Below, piece by piece: positions 1-5,959 of a stretch of DNA of 12,202 nt. The DNA lies in contig CAKUTY010000029.1 of the NCBI GenBank assembly GCA_934692455.1, positions 1 to 12,202 of the forward strand, written 5' to 3'. The notes under the pieces were generated by a model that ran no database searches, was not told the origin of the DNA, and worked only from the letters and a program-made list of their open reading frames with translations. Numbering within the stretch: position 1 is the stretch's first letter; the number at the start of each line of letters is the position of its first letter. The stretch is from an uncultured Erysipelotrichaceae bacterium. Its GTDB lineage: Bacteria > Bacillota_I > Bacilli_A > Erysipelotrichales > Erysipelotrichaceae. Made by a program: the position numbers and the translations under genes.

Positions 1-398
1 ACTATGTTAAATCAAATGCTAAGAAGTTTGGTATTGATGTCAAGTTCTTTGAGACACATGATATCCATATTCACGTGCCAGAGGGTGCTGTGCCAAAAGA
101 TGGACCTTCAGCTGGTGTTACTTTAACTACTGCCTTTGTATCAGCTTTAACTAATAAAGCTGTAGACGCAAACTGTGCAATGACAGGTGAGGTAACTCTT
201 CGTGGTAATGTCTTACCAATTGGCGGTTTAAGAGAAAAGTCTATTGCGGCTAATAGAAGTGGTATTACGAAGGTCTTCATCCCTAAGGGCAATGTTAAGG
301 ATATCGACGAACTTCCTGATATCGTTAAAGAAAACATTACTTTTATGCCTGTAGATAAAGTGGATACTATCTTAAAAGAGGCTATCATCCATGATTAG
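1..398 (+). CDS. lon: ATP-dependent protease Lon, C-terminal end (5' partial)
   Basis: This is the last ~131 residues of Lon, the cytoplasmic ATP-dependent serine protease that degrades misfolded and regulatory proteins. The reading frame is already open at base 3, so the gene begins upstream of the window. What is visible is the proteolytic domain. The motif PKDGPSAG (bases ~96-119) carries the nucleophilic Ser, and GGLREK, 43 residues later, carries the catalytic Lys. These match Ser679 and Lys722 of the E. coli enzyme. The intervening MTGEVTLRG stretch is also typical. The gene ends with TAG at 396-398 and overlaps the start of ysxC by 8 bp. lon followed by ysxC is a gene order well known from Bacillus and relatives. 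Family identity is certain; whether this is the only Lon in the genome cannot be seen. Confidence 0.97.
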   Translation, partial: YVKSNAKKFGIDVKFFETHDIHIHVPEGAVPKDGPSAGVTLTTAFVSALTNKAVDANCAMTGEVTLRGNVLPIGGLREKSIAANRSGITKVFIPKGNVKDIDELPDIVKENITFMPVDKVDTILKEAIIHD

Positions 399-957
399 TT
401 TCTTATGTTCAGGTACCAAAAAAGATCATTATCCTGAAAGTGAAAGGGAAGTAGTCTTTGTAGGTAGAAGTAATGTAGGTAAGTCATCGTTAATAAATAA
501 GCTATATGGTAAAATTGCCTATGTAGGTAAAACACCTGGTAAGACAAGGCTTTTAAACTTCTTCAATGTCGATAATAAATATACTGTATGTGATGTACCT
601 GGTTATGGTTATGCTAGAAGGAGTGATAAAGAAATCATTGAGTTTGGTGAGATGATGGATGAATACTTTACTCAAAGAGAAGCTTTGAAGTTATGTGTTA
701 TGATTCTAGATATCAGAAGAACACCAAATCAAGATGATATCGATATGTATAACTATCTAAAAGACTTAGATATTCCGGTACTTTTTGTCCTTAATAAGTG
801 CGATAAATTCTCTAATAATCAACGTATAAATCAGATGAAAGTCATCTATAAAACACTAGGCATTGAACAGGCGATTTGCATTTCATGCCTAAAAAGTGTT
901 AATATAGACGTTGTGGCTAGGAGTATTGAGTCACTTATAAAGGAGTATGATGAATAG
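391..957 (+). CDS. ysxC: Ribosome biogenesis GTP-binding protein YsxC/EngB
   Basis: A 188-residue TRAFAC-class GTPase that in B. subtilis associates with the 50S subunit and is needed for its late assembly. All nucleotide motifs are present: G1 GRSNVGKS at residues 25-32, a G2 threonine in the KTPGKTR segment (47-53), G3 DVPG at 68-71 followed by the family-specific GYGYA, and G4 NKCD at 135-138; G5 is probably the SCLK segment near 164. Length is close to the B. subtilis protein (195 aa), and it is a single domain without KH or other extensions. The ATG lies inside the end of lon, with AAGAGG at 376-381 as ribosome binding site, so translation is probably coupled to lon. The 3' end in turn overlaps the next gene. 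Confidence 0.96.
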   Translation: MISFLCSGTKKDHYPESEREVVFVGRSNVGKSSLINKLYGKIAYVGKTPGKTRLLNFFNVDNKYTVCDVPGYGYARRSDKEIIEFGEMMDEYFTQREALKLCVMILDIRRTPNQDDIDMYNYLKDLDIPVLFVLNKCDKFSNNQRINQMKVIYKTLGIEQAICISCLKSVNIDVVARSIESLIKEYDE

Positions 958-1609
958 TTTTATTGAATTTATTAACCGTGTCCCCTTATTAATTGAGTCT
1001 ATATTAGTAGTTTTAGTACCAAGTAGTCAGCAAGTTTATGCGAATACTTATACTAACGAAGAGCTAGAAAATGATGAATTGATTGTTAAAACAGTTTCTA
1101 GTGATGAGGAAAAAGACTTCGTATTTGCGGATAGCGCAAATACTAAATACATTCTTGAGACAAAGGGACAAGAAGTTGCAACTGCTAACTTTGATAAGCT
1201 TCAAGGTGAATTAGATATCGCCATTGAAGAATATGAAGCTGAGCAAGCAAAATTAAGCCGTAGTGGTTCAAGATCAACTTATACATTTAACATGAGTGAA
1301 TTAGCTGGTGGTGATGTGTGGTCAATCGCTAATGGCCTTGTAGGTACACCAGGTAATTGCTTCTATATCTGTCAATTATTTATTCAAGCATTTACTGGTG
1401 AATGGAATTCACTTGGTAACATTTACCAAACTGATAGTCCATCCCCTGGTGACTTAATCTATTACGCTGATGGTGGTATGGGTGCTCAACACTGGGCAAT
1501 CTATTTAGGAGGCGATCAAGCATTACATGGTAACTACAATGGTACTACTGTAATTAGAAGCATCTACCTCAAAAGTGGTAGTAGTCCTGTATTCTACAAA
1601 TTAGGTTAA
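950..1609 (+). CDS. Secreted NlpC/P60-like cysteine hydrolase domain protein
   Basis: A 219-residue putative exported protein; its cellular substrate is unknown, though NlpC/P60 enzymes usually cleave peptidoglycan stem peptides. Residues ~10-25 are hydrophobic and are followed by a plausible signal peptidase I site VYA|N, but the N-terminus has only one Arg ahead of the hydrophobic core, so the signal is not textbook. Residues ~35-105 are acidic, helix-prone and without a recognised domain. The C-terminal ~100 residues look like a papain-like NlpC/P60 fold: GNCFYIC (candidate catalytic Cys), SPGDLIYY, QHWAIYLGG (candidate catalytic His) and ALHGN. Two cysteines four residues apart make the nucleophile ambiguous, and the usual DCSG motif is replaced by NCFY. 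Two adjacent ATGs (947 and 950) overlap the end of ysxC; 950 is preferred because AAGGAG (940-945) is only one base from 947. It is the last gene before a terminator. Confidence 0.75.
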   Translation: MNSFIEFINRVPLLIESILVVLVPSSQQVYANTYTNEELENDELIVKTVSSDEEKDFVFADSANTKYILETKGQEVATANFDKLQGELDIAIEEYEAEQAKLSRSGSRSTYTFNMSELAGGDVWSIANGLVGTPGNCFYICQLFIQAFTGEWNSLGNIYQTDSPSPGDLIYYADGGMGAQHWAIYLGGDQALHGNYNGTTVIRSIYLKSGSSPVFYKLG

Positions 1610-1618
1610 TACAAAGCG

Positions 1619-1652
1619 AAAGAGATTTAGTGTAAGAGCTAAATCTTTTTTT
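1619..1652 (+). terminator. Rho-independent terminator of the lon-ysxC-NlpC/P60 cluster
   Basis: AGATTTAG (1623-1630) pairs perfectly with CTAAATCT (1639-1646) around an 8-base loop, and a run of seven T (1646-1652) follows. Flanking A residues at 1619-1621 can extend the stem into the T run. It begins ten bases after the stop codon of the upstream gene. Confidence 0.85.
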
Positions 1653-1703
1653 ATGTAAAATTAAGAATTATACACCCAATATACAGTCGTGTGTACAAGA
1701 ATT

Positions 1704-1737
1704 TTGTTTAAACAAGTAAAAATGTAAAGATTTACAT
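1704..1737. promoter_or_regulatory. Two adjacent palindromes upstream of the liv leader promoter
   Basis: TTGTTTAAACAA (1704-1715) is a perfect 12-bp palindrome. ATGTAAAGATTTACAT (1722-1737) is an inverted repeat with 7-bp arms around GA. They lie 28-62 bp upstream of the -35 box at 1766, a position usual for a DNA-binding regulator. In AT-rich DNA short palindromes are frequent, so this is only a candidate operator region. No known regulator site is recognised. Confidence 0.3.
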
Positions 1738-1765
1738 ATCTATGAAAATAAGATGAAAATATTTG

Positions 1766-1794
1766 TTGACATGTATTTTCTATTTTTGTAACAT
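1766..1794 (+). promoter_or_regulatory. SigA-type promoter for the liv leader and operon
   Basis: TTGACA (1766-1771, consensus) and TAACAT (1789-1794) are separated by exactly 17 bases. The predicted start near 1800-1802 leaves a short untranslated leader before the ribosome binding site AAGGAG at 1805-1810. No comparably good promoter is visible between the downstream hairpin and livJ. The best there is TAGAAA-18-TATAGA at 1988-2017, which matches poorly. The liv operon is therefore probably read from this promoter. Confidence 0.75.
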
Positions 1795-1818
1795 AAGTTC
1801 ATGGAAGGAGAAACATAC

Positions 1819-1923
1819 ATGAACTTTTATTTAAAACAAGAACACTCTCACTATTCTCCTTGCTATTTAGCTATTATTATCGTGATTATTATTATGTTAC
1901 TTAGCGCAGTAACCTTTTCATGA
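1819..1923 (+). CDS. Candidate branched-chain amino acid leader peptide (34 aa)
   Basis: A 34-codon reading frame from ATG 1819 to TGA 1921-1923, preceded by AAGGAG (1805-1810, 8 bases away) and a good promoter. Codons 17-28 read LAIIIVIIIMLL, that is six Ile, one Val and three Leu in twelve codons; five of the six Ile codons are AUU. Twelve of the 34 residues are Leu, Ile or Val overall. It is followed 28 bases after its stop by a Rho-independent hairpin and then by the branched-chain amino acid importer operon. This matches the design of attenuator leader peptides such as IlvL of enteric bacteria, where ribosome stalling at the Ile/Val/Leu codons decides between termination and readthrough. 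The alternative is a small single-span membrane protein, since the same run would form a transmembrane helix; the polar N-terminus (residues 1-16) would fit that too. Context and the pairing pattern favour the leader peptide. Confidence 0.7.
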   Translation: MNFYLKQEHSHYSPCYLAIIIVIIIMLLSAVTFS

Positions 1924-1975
1924 TTAAGATAGCTTTATTTGAAATATTTTTAAGGATGGGCTATCGACCATCCTT
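1869..1975 (+). promoter_or_regulatory. Putative ribosome-mediated attenuator of livJHMGF
   Basis: Three competing pairings can be drawn. Segment 1, AGCTATT (1869-1875, in codons 17-19 of the leader frame), pairs with segment 2, GATAGCT (1928-1934), with six Watson-Crick pairs and one G-U. Segment 2 also pairs with segment 3, GGCTATC (1959-1965), again with six Watson-Crick pairs and one G-U. Segment 3 covers the loop and inner stem base of the terminator hairpin (1952-1975), so the 2:3 pairing would block termination. A ribosome stalled on the Ile run covers segment 1 and frees segment 2 for antitermination. A ribosome reaching the stop at 1921-1923 covers segment 2 and lets the terminator form. 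The pairings are short and no free energies were computed; this is an inference from the sequence. Confidence 0.6.
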
Positions 1976-1983
1976 TTATTTTA
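1952..1983 (+). terminator. Terminator hairpin between leader frame and livJ
   Basis: AAGGATGG (1952-1959) and CCATCCTT (1968-1975) form a perfect 8-bp stem around an 8-base loop, followed by a T-rich tail (TTATTTTATT). It stands between the 34-codon frame and livJ, so it either ends a one-gene transcript or acts as the conditional terminator of the liv attenuator. Confidence 0.8.
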
Positions 1984-2044
1984 TTAATAGAAAAGCTTAT
2001 TAAAGCTTGTCTATAGATTAAAAACGATTAGGGAGGGAAGTTTT

Positions 2045-3214
2045 ATGAAAAAATTATTAGTCGTTTTACTAAGTGTACTAATGCTAGTGGCATTATGTGC
2101 ATGTGGCTCTGACAAAGAAACAGGTGATGATAGTGTTGATTCAAACACTATTAAGATTGGTGGTTCTGGTCCAACAACTGGAGAGTATGCACAATATGGT
2201 CTAGCTGTTCAATATGGTGCTCAAGTTGCTGTTAATGAAATCAACGAAAAAGCTGGTGAAGACGGTCTAAAGCTTGAACTAAAATTCTTAGATGATAAGG
2301 GTGATGGTGAAGAGGCTAGTAAGGCCTATGCTCAATTAACTGACTGGGGTATGCAAGTAAGTATGCTATGTACTACAACTGGTTCATCATTAGCTGTTGC
2401 TGATAGCTACAATGATGCTGGTGTATTTGCTATGACACCAAGTGGTTCTGCTGAAGATATTATTGCTGGTAAGGATTATGTATATAGAATGTGTTTCGCC
2501 GATCCAGAACAAGGTACAGCTGCTGCTGACTATATTGCTGAACACAAACTAGCTACTAAGGTTGCAGCCTTTGTTCAATCAGATTCAGATTATTCAGTAG
2601 GTGTATATGATGCTTTTGTTAAAGAAGCTGAAGTTAAAGGCTTAGAAATCGTATCAACTTATTCATTCACATCAGATAACGCAACTGATTTTACAACTGG
2701 TGTTAGTGATGCTCAAAGTAAGGGTGCAGAACTTGTATTCCTACCTCTATACTATGAAAATGATACAAAGATTGTTATGGCTTGTAAGAACGCTAACTAT
2801 AGTCCAGTATTCTTTGGTGTAGATGGTTTCGATGGTGCTCTTGAACAAGAAGGTGTTGATGTTTCAATGTTTGAAGGCTTCTATTACTTAACACCATTCG
2901 CATATACTGCAACTGATGATGCTACTGTATCTTTCGTATCTAAGTTCAATGCTTTAGCTGGTAATAATCCAAACCAATTCGCTGCTGATGCATATGATGT
3001 AGTATACGCAATCTATAATGCTTTAGTTGAAGCTGGTGCAACTGCTGATATGTCTGCTCAAGATATGGGCGAACTATTATGTAAGACATTCCAAGGTGGT
3101 TTCACATATTCTGGTTTAACTGGTTCTAACATGACATGGAATGAAAATGGTGCTGTAGTTAAGGCTCCACTTGCTTTCCAAGTAAAAGATGGCAAGCTTA
3201 CTGCTGCTGAATAA
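2045..3214 (+). CDS. livJ: Branched-chain amino acid ABC transporter, substrate-binding lipoprotein
   Basis: A 389-residue extracytoplasmic binding protein of the type 1 periplasmic-binding fold (Leu/Ile/Val-binding, Peripla_BP_6 type) that delivers substrate to LivHM. The N-terminus is a lipoprotein signal: KK, a hydrophobic stretch and a lipobox LCAC with the acylated Cys at residue 20, as expected for a Gram-positive binding protein. The mature part begins with a linker rich in D/S/G and then IKIGGSGPTTGEYAQYG, the typical first strand and ligand-binding Ser/Thr region. The motif TPSGSAED near residue 131 is a second ligand-contacting segment. A strong ribosome binding site, GGGAGGG (2031-2037), fits high expression. 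Leu/Ile/Val specificity is inferred from family and operon; related proteins can bind other amino acids or amides, so the exact substrate is not proven. Confidence 0.93.
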   Translation: MKKLLVVLLSVLMLVALCACGSDKETGDDSVDSNTIKIGGSGPTTGEYAQYGLAVQYGAQVAVNEINEKAGEDGLKLELKFLDDKGDGEEASKAYAQLTDWGMQVSMLCTTTGSSLAVADSYNDAGVFAMTPSGSAEDIIAGKDYVYRMCFADPEQGTAAADYIAEHKLATKVAAFVQSDSDYSVGVYDAFVKEAEVKGLEIVSTYSFTSDNATDFTTGVSDAQSKGAELVFLPLYYENDTKIVMACKNANYSPVFFGVDGFDGALEQEGVDVSMFEGFYYLTPFAYTATDDATVSFVSKFNALAGNNPNQFAADAYDVVYAIYNALVEAGATADMSAQDMGELLCKTFQGGFTYSGLTGSNMTWNENGAVVKAPLAFQVKDGKLTAAE

Positions 3215-3226
3215 TTAAACATTTAT

Positions 3227-3256
3227 GTAAGAAGTTGCCAATTGGCAACTTCTTAC
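3227..3256. repeat. Perfect 30-bp palindrome between livJ and livH
   Basis: GTAAGAAGTTGCC (3227-3239), the spacer AATT, and the exact reverse complement of the first arm form a hairpin with a 13-bp stem, symmetrical through its centre. It starts 13 bases after the livJ stop and ends 21 bases before the livH start. No T run follows it (TAAACTATAAAG), so it is not a standard terminator. A likely role, by analogy with hairpins between binding-protein and permease genes, is to protect the livJ message from 3' decay or to lower expression of the membrane components. Confidence 0.85.
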
Positions 3257-3277
3257 TAAACTATAAAGGGGGAATTT

Positions 3278-4159
3278 ATGATCTTTATATCAAATCTAAT
3301 TAGTGGTATAAGACTTGGCTCAATCTATGCAATCATCGCCCTTGGCTACACAATGGTATATGGTATTGCTAAGATGTTAAACTTTGCACATGGTGATGTC
3401 ATCATGATTGGTGCCTATAGTGCCTTTGTAGCTCTTTATAGAGCTAATTTGCCACTTCCTATAGCTCTTATTATTTCAATAATTATTTGTACCTTACTAG
3501 GTGTAATTATTGAAAGATTGGCCTACAAACCCTTAAGACAAGCCTCATCTTTGGCTGTTCTTATAACTGCTATTGGTGTCAGCTATTTCCTACAAAACCT
3601 AGCTCTTTTGATATGGGGATCAGCTGCTAAAATCTTTCCAACCATCCTAGATTATGGTTCTATTAACTTATTTAATGATCAACTAAAATTAAGCTATCAA
3701 ATGCTAATCACGATTACTGTATGTATCGTAATAATGATTCTCTTAAATCTATTTATCAAAAAGACTAAGATTGGTAAAGCTATGAGAGCCTGTAGTGAGG
3801 ATAAAGAGGCCGCTGCCTTAATGGGTATTAATGTTGATAATATCATCTCATTAACATTCGCTATTGGTTCTGGTTTAGCCGCAATAGCTGCCTTATTATT
3901 ATGTGCAGCCTATCCAACCGTAACACCAACCCTAGGCTCTATGCCTGGTATTAAAGCTTTTACAGCTGCTGTAATTGGTGGCATAGGTTCTATTCCTGGT
4001 GCCTTATTAGGCGGCCTATTATTAGGTGTTATTGAAATAATCGTAAAAGCTTATGGTCTATCAGAACTTACTGATGCCATTGCCTTTGGTGTCTTGATTC
4101 TAGTTTTATTATTTAAACCAACTGGCTTATTAGGAAAGAAAGTAAAGGAGAAAGTATAA
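3278..4159 (+). CDS. livH: Branched-chain amino acid ABC transporter permease LivH
   Basis: A 293-residue integral membrane permease, one of the two that form the translocation pathway of the importer. The N-terminus (NLISGIRLGSIYAIIALG, then YTMVYGI and LNFAHGD) is the characteristic LivH signature, and about eight hydrophobic segments are evident across the protein. The cytoplasmic loop with GKAMRACSEDKEAAALMGIN (~residues 165-184) is the coupling-helix (EAA-like) region that contacts the ATPases. The C-terminal part with AVIGGIGSIPGALLGGLLLG is also conserved. AAGGGGG (3266-3272) is the ribosome binding site. The stop is one base from the livM start, indicating tight translational coupling with its partner permease. 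Confidence 0.95.
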   Translation: MIFISNLISGIRLGSIYAIIALGYTMVYGIAKMLNFAHGDVIMIGAYSAFVALYRANLPLPIALIISIIICTLLGVIIERLAYKPLRQASSLAVLITAIGVSYFLQNLALLIWGSAAKIFPTILDYGSINLFNDQLKLSYQMLITITVCIVIMILLNLFIKKTKIGKAMRACSEDKEAAALMGINVDNIISLTFAIGSGLAAIAALLLCAAYPTVTPTLGSMPGIKAFTAAVIGGIGSIPGALLGGLLLGVIEIIVKAYGLSELTDAIAFGVLILVLLFKPTGLLGKKVKEKV

Positions 4160-4160
4160 G

Positions 4161-5219
4161 ATGAAAAATAAAAAAGCATTGACTTCTTATTTATTAGTAA
4201 TACTTGTATATGTCCTTATTACTATCTTAAATGGAACAGGCTCTTTATCTTCTACGATGAACGCCTTGTTAGTTCCAACAGTCGCCTATATTGTAGCTGC
4301 ATTAGCCTTAAATCTACTTGTAGGCTATTTAGGTGATTTGTGTTTAGGCCAAGCTGGTTTTATGGCAGTAGGAGCTTTCTCAGGTATAGTTTGTGCTGCT
4401 TGTTTACTTAGAAACAATATCCCAGATACTCTAGCCTTATTTATCTCAATCATTGTAGGAGGCTTGATATCTTCTATTTTTGGTTTAATTATTGGCATTC
4501 CAGTACTAAAACTTGAAGGTGACTATCTAGCTATTGTTACACTTGCATTCTGCCAAATTATTAAAACGCTTTTCTTAAATCTATATGTAGGTGTTGATTC
4601 AAATGGTTTACATATGTCATTTATTAGCGATAATACCAATCTATTACCAGATGGTAAACTACTTGTTAAAGGTGCTCTAGGTGCTGCAGTATCTCATAAG
4701 CTATCAACTTTTTTAAGTGGTGCTATCTTAATACTATTTACTTTATTTATTATCTATAACCTAATTAACTCAAAAAGTGGAAGAGCTATTCAAAGCTGTA
4801 GAGATAATAAAATAGCCGCTACCTCACTTGGTGTTAATATTACTAAATATAAGTTATTAGCCTTTGTGATATCAGCCTTTATTACAGGTATGGCAGGAGC
4901 TTATTATGGACTAGGATATTCTAGCTTTAAAGCTACTAAATTTGACTTTAACCTATCTATTTTAATTCTTGTTTATGTTGTTTTGGGTGGTTTAGGTAAT
5001 ATGACAGGTACAATTATTTCTACTACATTATTAATTGTCCTACCGGAGGCCCTAAGATCATTCGATGACTATCGAATGATTGCCTATGCGATTGTGTTAA
5101 TACTTGTTATGATCTTATCTAACAATAAGATATTGATGTCATACTTAGATAATTATAAAAATGCCTTGATGTCATTTATTAAACGAAAGGGGGCTAAACA
5201 TGAGTGTTCTAGAAGCTAA
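4161..5219 (+). CDS. livM: Branched-chain amino acid ABC transporter permease LivM
   Basis: A 352-residue multi-span permease that pairs with LivH. Family markers are AALALNLLVGYLGDLCLGQA and GFMAVGAF (~residues 45-75), LEGDYLAIVTLAF, the coupling loop SGRAIQSCRDNKIAATSLGVN (~210-230), and the late segment YVVLGGLGNMTGT. The N-terminus is a short positively charged stretch followed by a membrane span. AAGGAG (4145-4150) is the ribosome binding site. The last 20 bases overlap the start of livG, so the C-terminal tail (ending HECSRS) is encoded by DNA that also encodes the first residues of the ATPase. Confidence 0.95.
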   Translation: MKNKKALTSYLLVILVYVLITILNGTGSLSSTMNALLVPTVAYIVAALALNLLVGYLGDLCLGQAGFMAVGAFSGIVCAACLLRNNIPDTLALFISIIVGGLISSIFGLIIGIPVLKLEGDYLAIVTLAFCQIIKTLFLNLYVGVDSNGLHMSFISDNTNLLPDGKLLVKGALGAAVSHKLSTFLSGAILILFTLFIIYNLINSKSGRAIQSCRDNKIAATSLGVNITKYKLLAFVISAFITGMAGAYYGLGYSSFKATKFDFNLSILILVYVVLGGLGNMTGTIISTTLLIVLPEALRSFDDYRMIAYAIVLILVMILSNNKILMSYLDNYKNALMSFIKRKGAKHECSRS

Positions 5220-5958
5220 AAAATTAGGAATCGACTTTGGTGGTCTTACTGCCGTAAATAACTTTGACATCAAAATTGAAGAGAATGATATTTATGGTCT
5301 AATTGGTCCCAATGGCGCTGGTAAAACAACTGTCTTTAATCTTTTGACTAAAGTTTATCAACCAACCAGAGGTAGTATTATCTTAAATGGTGTTGATACT
5401 AAGAATATGTCAACTGTTGATGTGAATAAGGCAGGTATTGCTAGAACCTTCCAAAATATTAGATTGTTTAATAAGATGACTGTTATGGAAAATGTCCTTG
5501 TAGGCTTTCATAACAACATCACTTATTCAACACTAGATGGTATTTTTAAGACACCTAAGTATCGTAAACAAGAAAAAGAGATGCATGATAAGGCTATGGA
5601 TTTATTAAAGATCTTTAAACTAGAAGACTTTAGAGATCTAAACGCCTCATCACTTCCCTATGGTGCTCAAAGAAGACTAGAAATCGCCAGAGCCCTAGCT
5701 ACTAATCCTTGTTTATTACTATTAGATGAACCAGCTGCTGGTATGAATCCAACCGAAACCGAAGAACTTATGAATACAATCAGATTTATAAGAGATCACT
5801 TCCATATTGCGATTCTTTTAATCGAACATGATATGAAACTGGTTATGGGAGTTTGCGAAAAGATCACAGTACTTAATTTCGGTCAAGTACTTACAAGTGG
5901 TAAACCACAGGATATTCAAAACAACCCTGAAGTTATTAAGGCTTACTTAGGAGATTAA
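5200..5958 (+). CDS. livG: Branched-chain amino acid ABC transporter ATP-binding protein LivG
   Basis: A 252-residue ABC ATPase that powers import together with LivF on the cytoplasmic face. Motifs in order: Walker A GPNGAGKT (36-43), Q-loop Q85 in ARTFQNIRLF, the LivG-type signature LPYGAQRR (152-159) in place of the classic LSGGQ, Walker B LLLLDEP (172-178), and switch His210 in LLIEHDM. The sequence AGMNP after Walker B is typical of LivG. It starts inside livM, preceded by AAAGGGGG (about 5186-5193). Its own last codons contain the ribosome binding site for livF, whose ATG lies one base after the stop. Confidence 0.96.
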   Translation: MSVLEAKKLGIDFGGLTAVNNFDIKIEENDIYGLIGPNGAGKTTVFNLLTKVYQPTRGSIILNGVDTKNMSTVDVNKAGIARTFQNIRLFNKMTVMENVLVGFHNNITYSTLDGIFKTPKYRKQEKEMHDKAMDLLKIFKLEDFRDLNASSLPYGAQRRLEIARALATNPCLLLLDEPAAGMNPTETEELMNTIRFIRDHFHIAILLIEHDMKLVMGVCEKITVLNFGQVLTSGKPQDIQNNPEVIKAYLGD

Positions 5959-5959
5959 T

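Noticed and set aside
71..388. Open frame on the minus strand across the lon end
   Set aside because: It is the mirror of the conserved Lon protease domain, with a low-complexity Ser/Leu/Thr-rich product and no ribosome binding site or promoter.
1700..1714. Possible CodY box upstream of the liv promoter
   Set aside because: AATTTTGTTTAAACA differs from the AATTTTCWGAAAATT consensus at five positions, too many to support a call in AT-rich DNA.
1819..1923. Type I toxin-antitoxin system for the hydrophobic 34-aa frame
   Set aside because: No antisense promoter or direct-repeat structure typical of such loci was seen, and the Ile/Val/Leu run before a branched-chain importer is better explained by attenuation.
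1988..2017. Separate livJ promoter TAGAAA-18-TATAGA
   Set aside because: Only four of six matches in each box with an 18-base spacer; not strong enough to list, though it cannot be excluded and would weaken the attenuator model.
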